From Magicicada septendecula (Eukaryota; Arthropoda; Insecta; Hemiptera; Cicadidae): a stretch of 64,000 nt of DNA. The stretch spans positions 258,571,268-258,635,267 of the forward strand of contig CM068375.1 of assembly GCA_034769895.1 (NCBI GenBank). The letters are read 5' to 3'. Below are positions 48,055-56,970 of this stretch, piece by piece. A program made the position numbers and the translations under genes. Every line of letters begins with the position of its first letter. The stretch's first letter is position 1. Below the pieces are notes generated by a model. It was not told the origin of the DNA and did not search any database. It worked only from the letters and a program-made list of their open reading frames with translations.

Positions 48055-51010
48055 CGTTTTCCTCGTGTCTCGTGTTCGTTCGTATACCTCTGTAAAATAT
48101 AACAGTGTGTCTGAGTGTGAAAATGTGTCTGTGTTTCTTACCACTGCGTCCTCGCACGGCGATGTACTTCCCGATGTTTGAGCCCGTAGCGAACGTACTG
48201 GGGACCAGGTATCGTGGTTCCCGATTTGAGGTTCAAACGTAGTGGATTATCTCCGGGTGGCGCCAAATTGTTTATATAAAACAATTAAAATGGTTTACTT
48301 ATCAATGTTCTATTTGAACGAGGCGACGAATTCAATCCGTCCCGCCTTTTCTCAATTTCGTGTCAATCGAGATAGCGGTTACAGGATTCGCTACTTGAGC
48401 GCTAGACGTCGGATTGGAAACCTTTACTATACACTATATTTTTAAACATACACTTTGCTAATAGAAATAAGACACGATTTAACACACACAGTATAAATTT
48501 ATTATTAATTGGAAGTTAATATTTTATAGACACAAGTTGTAATTAATTTGCTCATATATAATTCTGCACCGGATAATTCTTTATAAGACTCTACTCAAGG
48601 GTTAACCAATCGATTTCGAATACAGATAAACAGCATGGCTTTCTCTGACGCCAATCAACAAATATTTCGATCGATGGTTGTGAGTTGTTTGGATCACGTT
48701 AAAAGGTTCAGATGCAGTTACAACATTAAAAATACACAACCTTACAACGTTTTTTCCTTATGTAGGATAATGTGTAGTGGTAATTGTTTTGTTTAAGTGT
48801 CATACAAGATGTTTATAAGTCGTACATAAATATGAGGTTAGTTCTATAGTTAACAAATTTTCAGTGATATAATTTTATGGATCAATCCTTGTAAGAGAAT
48901 AAAAATGATTCAGTGGTATTCAACATACATTGAGAAATGTTCGAAGTGCGTTTACTTTTTGGAAGTTGAAATAATTTAACTGATACTTAACAGCCTTGCA
49001 TTACGGTATTACTCGGGATGTTAAGAAGGAAGAATTATGGCATCAATATTGTTCCTGTGTTCTTTATTCAGGCTTCGGCATTTTTTTTCAAAGTAGTTTG
49101 GACTCATTTAGATATTTCATATTGAGTTAAACGTCTTCTCCCTCTGGAAATGGTATTCTGCATCCATCAGACTTCTGTACTATCGATTCTATACTTGGTT
49201 TTACTTCTAAGATGTTTTAAACATTAAAATGTGTTATACAGAAAATTCGCCTCTGGCTTGCGATAGCGTCACTTTCCAAGTAAATGTATTTAACGGTAAT
49301 TACCTCGTTAAACGGTCGTTTCCATGGTTACATATTTGCTCTCATTGGGTGATCTGAACATCAGTACATTGTTATCAATTTTCGAATTTCTTTCAAATCT
49401 TCCCATATCTTCGGACTTTCTTCCTCCTCTTATCTTCCTTCGGGGTTATTATCTAAATGCACTGTCATTTATATTTTCTCACAAAGATTATTTTGGTACC
49501 CCACAATATTGGGTTTTATCAAGTTTCTAAATTTACAATTAATTTCATACTTACTAATTACATTTCTTTGTTTATATAATTCCTTAATTTAATATTTGGT
49601 TTTTAATAATAACTACTATTCATCCTTGATGTATTAGTCACCTTGGATTGGTCCATTACATGGTGATTTTTGTACAATCAGTAATTGTTTATGTTTGACC
49701 GTTAGGCCTGTTTCACATTTAAGTAGCCATTACTGGATTTTTATGGCTTCATACACAATATATTTCATTTAGTCCCAAATTGTTATTTTGCATTTATAAT
49801 TAGGTTTAATGTCTCTGGATGTGTTTTAATTTAGTCTTTGTTAGTAACAACTGTGTTATTCAATCTTACTTGCTAATTGTTTGCTATTCATTTCCAACAT
49901 AAAATATAACATCTAGGTCTATGGTCTGTATAACTCTTACAGCCATATCCATTTCATAACTAACAGTTTATATAATTCATTATTTCTTATTTGTTCTGGT
50001 GCTAAACAATCTCACCTCTATTGAACTTTTTCCATTAAACTCCCCTTATAACATGGGTATTTAATTAATGTTAATACAAACTTATTTTCTAATGCTTTTT
50101 TCTCTCCCTTCCATGTTAACACCATCTAACTACTTTTCCTTGTGAAACACACCTTTAAACTTTTACAATACATTTTTAAGTTATAACAATACTATTTACT
50201 AGTCATCACAGTGAATATCACTACTTAGTGTTCATTATTTACTGAATAAATGTTCTATCCTAAATACTATTCATTGTAACTTGTTAAATGTTATTGTTCA
50301 CTCTTAAAACTAAAACATAAGTAATTTTACTAAGCCTTTACCTTAGCCTACTCTCCTCTTACTATTTATATGATAGACAATATGTGTATTTATTTTTCAC
50401 TAGCACTTTCTTAAATTATTTAGTGTTCATTATAATTTATTTAGTGTTTCTTTAGTATTGTATCACTCTAGTATAAATCACTTTCACTAATTCAACTTCC
50501 ATTTATTTCTCATCATTTTATTCTCTTTCTCTACACACTATCTATATAAAATTATTAATATTGTGTCCTTCTTAGTTAACAAATTACATATATCCCTAAC
50601 TCTTTTGCTTAGTGTACTTTTATACATTGTTTCATATTACTGACGGTTCATAATTGTCATTTTATCAATACTAACGTTCATTAATAGTTTTGGTTCTCAA
50701 CCGAATTTCATTGTCTTTATTACTTTGGGTTACATTATTTCTCCCTTCTCTATTTTTCACTACTTGTCTAGTTTTCTTGATGCGTTTCATCTTGTTTTCT
50801 TCCTCATGGGTTTGTTCTCTCTTGGTTTTCATTCTTCTTCTCCTTCCTCCGTCTTGTTTTCTTTATTTTGATTTCTTAACTGGTTTCTTAACTGGCCAAT
50901 CTCTGGGGTAGGGTCAATGTCGTTTGTCTGTCAGTCTATTATTTGAGTTTCTTTATTAATCACTTTCAGTTTATTACACCTCCTCCTTCCATGTTAATTA
51001 CCTTTTATTT
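48049..51010 (-). repeat. Element D 3' terminal repeat
   Basis: Repeat of 56,964-59,917. The outer end is TTATAACG next to (TA)n. It contains a PBS-like TGGCGCCA (~48,257) near its left end and a purine-rich tract (GGAAGGAGGAGG on the minus strand, ~50,979-50,990) followed by TGTAATAAAC near its right end. The exact LTR borders are therefore uncertain. Small open frames (e.g. 48,242-48,445) are conserved only because the repeat is. Confidence 0.82.
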
Positions 51011-51378
51011 TATAGTATGTTTTGCTTTTTTGTGTCTCATGTTTTGGCTAATGATTATTGTAACTTAATCTTATTTTGTTAGGAATGTTTTGTAACTTCA
51101 CTCCATTATTATTAATTTTTATTCAAAGATTATAGTAAGTTATTGTTTCTTACTTTATGTGGATTCTTGGTAATTTTATTTCTCCATTTTTATGATTGGT
51201 CTAAAATATTCTCGAAATATCTGTGTAAGCTGTCCTTACATAATTTTTTTGAATTTTGAAATTCATTTTTTATATATATTTTTTCATTATTATTTATCAG
51301 TAAACTTACTTGCTGAGATTATTCTTTCTTTTTATTCCAACTAACTTGCTTGGCTTTTTTAAATTGAATTCTTTTCAG
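51011..51378 (-). other. Element D region between pol and 3' LTR
   Basis: About 370 bp of AT-rich DNA with no domain. The minus-strand run AAAATAAAAGG beside the repeat edge is a possible polypurine tract. Confidence 0.5.
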
Positions 51379-54357
51379 TTAAGTTTGATCGTCATAGTAT
51401 TTTTTAATCGATGCTTGGTTATATACCCCCTTTATTTTCTGGGTGGTGGGGTTGGTTATTTCATATGTGTTGGTGCCCTTGTCTTGTGTGATAGTGTACG
51501 GCCCGACATATAGCAATAGTAATTTTTTCGTAATGCCTTCTATGGAGCTGGGTAATTCCCTGTTCTTTATTAATACACTCTCTCCTATCTGGTACTGGAT
51601 CGTATGTGAATGATTTTTAGAGTATTTATTTTTCTGCTGCTCTACCTTCTCAGTAATTTTGTTATAAATTCTTCTCTTTTCAAATTGGTATTCGGCATTG
51701 GTGGGAAATTTAATTAAATCGTTTATCTCTCTAGGTGGTGGGCGTTCAAACATCATCGAGTATGGTGTGGTTTCAGTGAAGTTGTGGTAAGCAAGATTTA
51801 TAAACTCTTCGGTGGACCTTAAGTAATTGTGCCACTCCTTTTGTTTGTTATGGCAGTAGGTCCTCAGAATACGGCCCACCTCTCTAAGCACTTTCTCAGC
51901 TGGGTTACTGCTGGGATGATAAACAGATGTTTTGTATGTTTTGATGCCATGTTCCCAGAGTTTATTTTTCCACAAATTTCCTTTAAACTGGGTCCCATGG
52001 TCGGTTATTATGGCCGTCAGTCTTCCCACTTCTGGTATATAGTTGTTCCATATAATTTCAATGATTTTCTTGGTAGTAGCACGGTTAATAGAATATAATT
52101 TGGTATATTTGGTAAAGTGATCGAATATGATGATTATGAATTTAAATCTGTGTCTTCCTCCACTGCGAGGAAACGGACCACAAATATCAAGAAATACTCT
52201 CTCTAATTTTTGGCTTGATATTATGGGTATCATCATACCCTCCTTCTTAGCATTGTTGCATTTCACCATTTGACAGATGTGACATTTTTGTATGGTTTGG
52301 CTTACTTTTCGATAGATACTCTTGATATATACTTGCTCCTCTAGTGCCTTTACTACTTTCATTGCACCCATATGGCTGTACCGGATGTGGTAGTCCATGA
52401 TTATCTGTTCTTCGGTTGTATATGGGATTTCCAGTTTCCATTCTCCGACGCTAGGGTTATTTTTTATGAATAATAAATTGTCATGTACCTTGTAATACTG
52501 TACAAGGGGTTCTTCTTCCTTCAGTATTCTTTCTCTGATACTCACTATCTTTGGGTCCACATTTTGCTGTTTGCTTATTTCCAGCATTATCTTTTCCAAA
52601 TCTGTTCTGTCTTTAATGATGTTATATACTTTGACTAGCAACTCTTTTCCTCCGTCGAATGTTTGTTGCTGGATGTTGATACGTGATAATATGTCCGCAG
52701 CAATATTTTTCTTTCCTGGTATGTATTCCCAGTTGATATGGTATTCTTGCAATAGTAATATCCATCGGGTCAGTCTTCCATGGCTAAGCTTGCATTGTTT
52801 AAGGAAAGATATTGATCGATGGTCACTCCTCACGGTTACGTTGTACCCTAAAATGCATGTCCTGAATTTGTCACAGGCGAATACAACACTAAGTAACTCC
52901 TTTTCCGTGACGTGGTAGTTCCTTTCACATGCATTCAGGGTCCTACTGGCAAAGCTTATGACCATATGTTGCCCTTTATCATCTTCTTGATACAAGACAG
53001 CACCGACACTCACGTCGCTCGCATCACAATTCATGAAAAATGGTTTTTGGAAATCCGGATGGTGTAGCATGACGGTGTCTAAAAACTTTTCTTTTATTTG
53101 TTCGAATACCTTGTCTTGGTCGGCACCCCATGTCCATTTATTTTTTGCGGATAACTGTTTTTGAAATTGTGCTGTTAGCTTGGAATAATGGTCCTGGAAT
53201 TTCCGATAATAATTACATATTCCCAGGAAAGATTGCAGCTGTTTTTTATTTCTAGGTGTTGGGAATCTTTGTATTGCTTCAACCTTCTCTGCTGAAGGGG
53301 TGATACCTTCTTCGGTCAGATTAAAACCTAAAAATTGCACTTTGCTGGCTATAAATTTGGATTTGTCCAGTTTAAGGGTAATATGGTTATCAGATAATTT
53401 TTTCAAAACTGTTTCTACTCTATTACAGTGGTCTTGCCAGTTTGATGATGTGATCAATAAGTCATCCACATAGACGGTAGTAAAGTTAAGTACCTCTTGT
53501 CCCAGTATCTGATCCATACACTGGACGAATACAGCAACGGAATTAATTAGTCCGAATGGCAGTCTCTTGAATTGGTAGTTTCTCCCATCGAACAGAAAAG
53601 CTAGGTATTTTCTACTGTTCGGGTGTAGCTCTACCTGCCAGTATCCGCAGACTGTATCCCATGCACTGATGTATTTCGTGCCATGGAATTTCTTAAGGAT
53701 CTCTTCAATTTCACTTGGGGACGTTCTATCATTTACTATCATCTTGTTGATTTCTCTTGCATCAAGGCATATTCTTACCTTGCCGTCCTTCTTTGGTATT
53801 GCCACTATCGGACTTGTATACGGGGATTGGCTTAATTCTATTATATCCTCTTCCATCATCCGGTTAATCTCGGCCTTCACTGCATTTCTTTGAGAGTATG
53901 CTATAGGATATAATTTTTTCTTAAAATCTACGGGTTCCTTAAATATAATTTGATACTGATAATCCTTTACCTTTCCCGGAGCATCAGAAAAAATGTGTCG
54001 GTATTGATTGTAAATTTTTATAAGATCCTCTGCCTGGTGAGCACTAATCGGTTGATCTCGTACTTCCCTTTGGAATTGTCTGATCTCTTCCAACTTGTTT
54101 GACCATATTTCTTCGTCCTCCCACTCATCCATTATTTTTACCTGTGCTTGTTGACAGTAATTATTCTGTAATATTGTATAACAGTGGTTTATTGAAGGTA
54201 AGTTGACACCCTTCACTATACTGGTTGTCCATACTCCATTTTCCGTGTTTAATGACACTTCTCCCTGCTTTAGATTAATTATAGCAGAATATTGTCGGAG
54301 TATGTCACATCCCACAAGTATTGAGAATGGTAGGCCACTGGCAACAAGAAAAGACAT
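51379..54357 (-). CDS. Element D Pol: protease end, reverse transcriptase, RNase H, integrase
   Basis: 992 residues in one frame. Residues ~1-20 complete the protease (LVGCDILRQY). RT spans ~140-420 with CLDAREINKM (~197), GYWQVEL, KRLPFGLINS and the YVDD box at 296-299. RNase H follows with NCDASDVSVGAVL, TEKELLSVVFACDKFR and RSDHRSISFL. Integrase has an HHCC domain (HIRYSHMG ... KCHIC), Asp in FLDICGPFPRSGG, Asp in IITDHGTQFKGN, Glu in HPSSNPAEKVLRE, and a C-terminal LLYVGPYTI module. All usual catalytic boxes are present. Length and order are those of Ty3/Gypsy Pol. It may be the enzyme source for the gag-only element C, but that is inference. Confidence 0.92.
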   Translation of the reverse strand: MSFLVASGLPFSILVGCDILRQYSAIINLKQGEVSLNTENGVWTTSIVKGVNLPSINHCYTILQNNYCQQAQVKIMDEWEDEEIWSNKLEEIRQFQREVRDQPISAHQAEDLIKIYNQYRHIFSDAPGKVKDYQYQIIFKEPVDFKKKLYPIAYSQRNAVKAEINRMMEEDIIELSQSPYTSPIVAIPKKDGKVRICLDAREINKMIVNDRTSPSEIEEILKKFHGTKYISAWDTVCGYWQVELHPNSRKYLAFLFDGRNYQFKRLPFGLINSVAVFVQCMDQILGQEVLNFTTVYVDDLLITSSNWQDHCNRVETVLKKLSDNHITLKLDKSKFIASKVQFLGFNLTEEGITPSAEKVEAIQRFPTPRNKKQLQSFLGICNYYRKFQDHYSKLTAQFQKQLSAKNKWTWGADQDKVFEQIKEKFLDTVMLHHPDFQKPFFMNCDASDVSVGAVLYQEDDKGQHMVISFASRTLNACERNYHVTEKELLSVVFACDKFRTCILGYNVTVRSDHRSISFLKQCKLSHGRLTRWILLLQEYHINWEYIPGKKNIAADILSRINIQQQTFDGGKELLVKVYNIIKDRTDLEKIMLEISKQQNVDPKIVSIRERILKEEEPLVQYYKVHDNLLFIKNNPSVGEWKLEIPYTTEEQIIMDYHIRYSHMGAMKVVKALEEQVYIKSIYRKVSQTIQKCHICQMVKCNNAKKEGMMIPIISSQKLERVFLDICGPFPRSGGRHRFKFIIIIFDHFTKYTKLYSINRATTKKIIEIIWNNYIPEVGRLTAIITDHGTQFKGNLWKNKLWEHGIKTYKTSVYHPSSNPAEKVLREVGRILRTYCHNKQKEWHNYLRSTEEFINLAYHNFTETTPYSMMFERPPPREINDLIKFPTNAEYQFEKRRIYNKITEKVEQQKNKYSKNHSHTIQYQIGESVLIKNRELPSSIEGITKKLLLLYVGPYTITQDKGTNTYEITNPTTQKIKGVYNQASIKKYYDDQT

Positions 54358-54369
54358 AGTGAATGTTAG

Positions 54370-54750
54370 TCATTCACTTTCAAGTTCCAGAGACACTTGT
54401 TTCCGAACAGTTTTGTTTTGTCTGCCGGTAGCAAAGATAATTGTTATGTTATTTATTGGTAGAGTGGGTATAGGTGTACTACATTTTTGTTGTATTTTGT
54501 TTAACTCTATTTGGTCAATTAAAGATATGTTGGATCCAGTGTCGATCATTAATATTGACATTACTCCATTGATTTGGGCATTTACGTACACTATCTCCCT
54601 ATTTCGGCTGGGCATTAGTTGATTACTTTCTTCGACCAATTCATCTCTGATATTTTTTAGATAATGCGTTGTAATTATAGTGATTATATCTTTCGTCGTC
54701 GTACTTTCCCCAAGAGATTGGTCCAGTGATGGGCTGTCCACAGTTTTCAC
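54370..54750 (-). CDS. Element D protease frame
   Basis: 126 residues. Active-site DTGS at 70-73 (SILMIDTGSNISLID), preceded by a strand typical of retroviral proteases (EIVYVNAQINGVMS). It lies between gag and pol in its own frame; the protease core closes at the start of the pol frame (ILVGCDIL). Whether the join reflects programmed frameshifting known in Gypsy elements or a break cannot be told by reading. Confidence 0.8.
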   Translation of the reverse strand: MKTVDSPSLDQSLGESTTTKDIITIITTHYLKNIRDELVEESNQLMPSRNREIVYVNAQINGVMSILMIDTGSNISLIDQIELNKIQQKCSTPIPTLPINNITIIFATGRQNKTVRKQVSLELESE

Positions 54751-54755
54751 TGGCC

Positions 54756-56777
54756 TTAAGCGTTTAAATGAGGGTTGACCTCATTGCCCCTAACTTCATT
54801 AGTGTTTGATGGTTGGTTAGCGTTCGGCTTCTGTCGATTATTCTGGTCATCCACGCTGTTCCTGTGATCTTCTTCGAATGGGTGACTTCTTGTATCGGGT
54901 ACCTGGTTAGAGTACGTTCGCCGATAGTTAGATGAGGGATAGTTTCTTCTTGGACTCCGTTGTCTTTGTCCCCTCATGTAATTTACCTGTGGCCGGTATC
55001 CTGGATTATTGTTATGATTATTGTTATTGTTTCCAGGGCGATAATTGTTGTTGTAACCATTCGATGGGAAGTTATCCCTGTAGTTGTTCCTCAAGTTGTT
55101 ATTATTATTATTTCCACTTCTGTTAAAATTTCTGGACGCGTTATTGCCCCGTGTGTTCCCTTGGTAATTGTTAGGGTTGTTTACCGGTGGCTTATTATCT
55201 CCCTGTTGATTCGGTGACAATTGTCCCTCATTGGTTCTATTATTCCTGAAACTGTACCCTCTATTTTTCCTGTACTGCCACTCGTGTTCATGGCTTTCCA
55301 ATAAGCTAGCCATATCTTGGATGGTCTTTACCTGGCTGTACATCCGTGCCTTTTGGATGGCGTCGTCGTAGTGGTAAGATAACTGTATTACCAGACACTC
55401 TTCGGGTATACGTGGTTCCAAATTCCTGGCCATGCAGATTTTTCCCAAGAAGTAGGAGGTAAGGGATTGTCCATTTTGGTTTTCATACCTTCCATTGCTC
55501 AGGTTATTGCGGACCATGTTCTGAGTTGATTCAGGCCAGTATTTAGCCTTGAACTGAGTCTTAAGTTCTTGAATGTTTTGGATGTCTGGTCGGGTGACAG
55601 TCCACCAGTTGTCATAGGTCTCCTTGAACATTTCGTCCAGCATTCCTCTTATTACTGTCCACCGGGTCTCTCGATTTTTGATGATTAACTCTTCTACCCT
55701 TTTCAAGAATTCAATAGGGTTCCTTTTATAATTACGGAAGTTAATAGTATCTCTGTTGTCCGTGTTCATAACATGATTATTGTTACATGGTCGGTCACGC
55801 CAGGCGTCCACTTCTTCCCGTAATGACTCTTCTATTCTGCGCATTTCGTCAATCCTTTGTTGGTTTTTGTCTACTTTGCTGTCTATTTTATTTAAGTTGC
55901 TGTAAACTCCTTCCATTTGTTCTCCCAAATCTGTTCGTACAGCTGCTACCTCTTTCTGGTTTTCTTCCCGGACTTGGTGTATATCCTGGTCTATCTGGGT
56001 ACATCTTCTGACTGTTTCTTCATGGTCTTCCTCAATTCTTCTTTTATTCTCTCCTTTGAGACGGTTCATTTTATTGAGTACTTCCTCGCGGACTCCAGAA
56101 ACATTTTCGTTGGTCTTCTCTAGCTTCTCCAACGTTTCCTCTAATTTGTCATTGATTTCCGTAACCTGCTGCTTTGCTTCTTCTCGGTACTCCATTAATT
56201 GGTGTGCCATCTGCAGCTTCATTTCTTCTTTATTTTTCTCGTGGTCCTCCTTCAGCTGTTCCCTCAATTCTTCCTTCAATTCTTCGTTTCTTTGCTGAAT
56301 TTCCTCCATCAATCGTTGTTGTAATGTTTCATTATTTTGGTTAACTGTTTTCCTCAATTCTTCCTTAGTACTTTCATTTGTACTCACTATTTTCTCATTG
56401 ATCTGTTTCAAATTGTCATTGGTTTCTTTCTTCATCTGTTTCAAACTTTCTTCGTTCTTGTCGAATTTATTGTTCATCTCCTTCAAACTCTCTTCATTCT
56501 TGTCGAATTTATTGTTCATCTCCTTCAAACTCTCTTCATTCTTGTCGAATTTATTGTTCATATTATTCATCATTTCCATTAATTTTAGTATTTTCGGGTC
56601 TCCTCTAAATTCTCCCTTGTCGCCCGCCTGTAATTCCATTTCTTCGTCCTGGGTTGGTTCTGTTGTGGTTATTGCTGTCTCCACTTCTTCAATCGGCGTT
56701 CCTTCCTCCTCCTCCCCTCTATTTTCTTCCATCTCCTTCTCCTTCGCCAACTTTTTCCATAAACCACTTGTGTGCAT
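54756..56777 (-). CDS. Element D Gag with coiled coil and Asn-rich tail
   Basis: 673 residues. Residues 1-60 are charged and acidic; ~65-330 are a long coiled coil that begins with three exact 14-residue repeats (NNKFDKNEESLKEM at 74, 88, 102). About 340-500 is a capsid-like helical region (PIEFLKRVEELI, LKTQFKAKYWPESTQN, SLTSYFLGKICMARNL). About 510-660 is rich in Asn, Arg, Gly and Tyr, presumably the RNA-binding nucleocapsid. No CCHC zinc knuckle is present, unlike element E. Starts at the first ATG of a long frame ~70 bp left of the PBS modules; ends near the protease frame. Confidence 0.85.
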   Translation of the reverse strand: MHTSGLWKKLAKEKEMEENRGEEEEGTPIEEVETAITTTEPTQDEEMELQAGDKGEFRGDPKILKLMEMMNNMNNKFDKNEESLKEMNNKFDKNEESLKEMNNKFDKNEESLKQMKKETNDNLKQINEKIVSTNESTKEELRKTVNQNNETLQQRLMEEIQQRNEELKEELREQLKEDHEKNKEEMKLQMAHQLMEYREEAKQQVTEINDKLEETLEKLEKTNENVSGVREEVLNKMNRLKGENKRRIEEDHEETVRRCTQIDQDIHQVREENQKEVAAVRTDLGEQMEGVYSNLNKIDSKVDKNQQRIDEMRRIEESLREEVDAWRDRPCNNNHVMNTDNRDTINFRNYKRNPIEFLKRVEELIIKNRETRWTVIRGMLDEMFKETYDNWWTVTRPDIQNIQELKTQFKAKYWPESTQNMVRNNLSNGRYENQNGQSLTSYFLGKICMARNLEPRIPEECLVIQLSYHYDDAIQKARMYSQVKTIQDMASLLESHEHEWQYRKNRGYSFRNNRTNEGQLSPNQQGDNKPPVNNPNNYQGNTRGNNASRNFNRSGNNNNNNLRNNYRDNFPSNGYNNNYRPGNNNNNHNNNPGYRPQVNYMRGQRQRSPRRNYPSSNYRRTYSNQVPDTRSHPFEEDHRNSVDDQNNRQKPNANQPSNTNEVRGNEVNPHLNA

Positions 56778-56845
56778 CCTGATCTCCTTTCGTGACCGCC
56801 GCTAGAACTTCGTATCTTCCTTTTTTTAAGCTCCACCGGTTGGTC

Positions 56846-56970
56846 GCCAATTTATAATATTTTTAGGACGTCCGTGTTCCTTCAAGCCCCACGATGGAAG
56901 CCAATTTATAATATACCTAATGTCCTGCCTCCTTCAAACCCCACGATGGAAGCCAATTTATAATATATAC
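56846..56970 (-). repeat. Tandem PBS-like modules beside element D 5' LTR
   Basis: GCCAATTTATAATAT recurs at 56,846, 56,900 and 56,952 (spacing 54 and 52 bp). On the minus strand each reads ATTATAAATTGGC; two continue TTCCATCGTGGGG and the third ACCAACCGGTGG. Each resembles an LTR end followed by a TGG-type primer binding site, so the priming region seems to have been duplicated in tandem. Only the one nearest the LTR (56,939-56,955) would be in the standard place. Confidence 0.65.

Noticed and set aside
48242-48445. 67-residue open frame conserved in both D terminal repeats (also 57,150-57,353)
   Set aside because: Conservation follows from the LTR duplication; no domain. It overlaps the PBS-like TGGCGCCA.
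51011-51378. Envelope gene for element D
   Set aside because: Only ~370 bp remain between integrase and the terminal repeat, with no membrane-protein frame.
54932-56805. Plus-strand open frames opposite element D Gag
   Set aside because: Shadows of the Asn/Glu-rich Gag on the minus strand; Val/Ile/Phe/Ser-rich without motifs.
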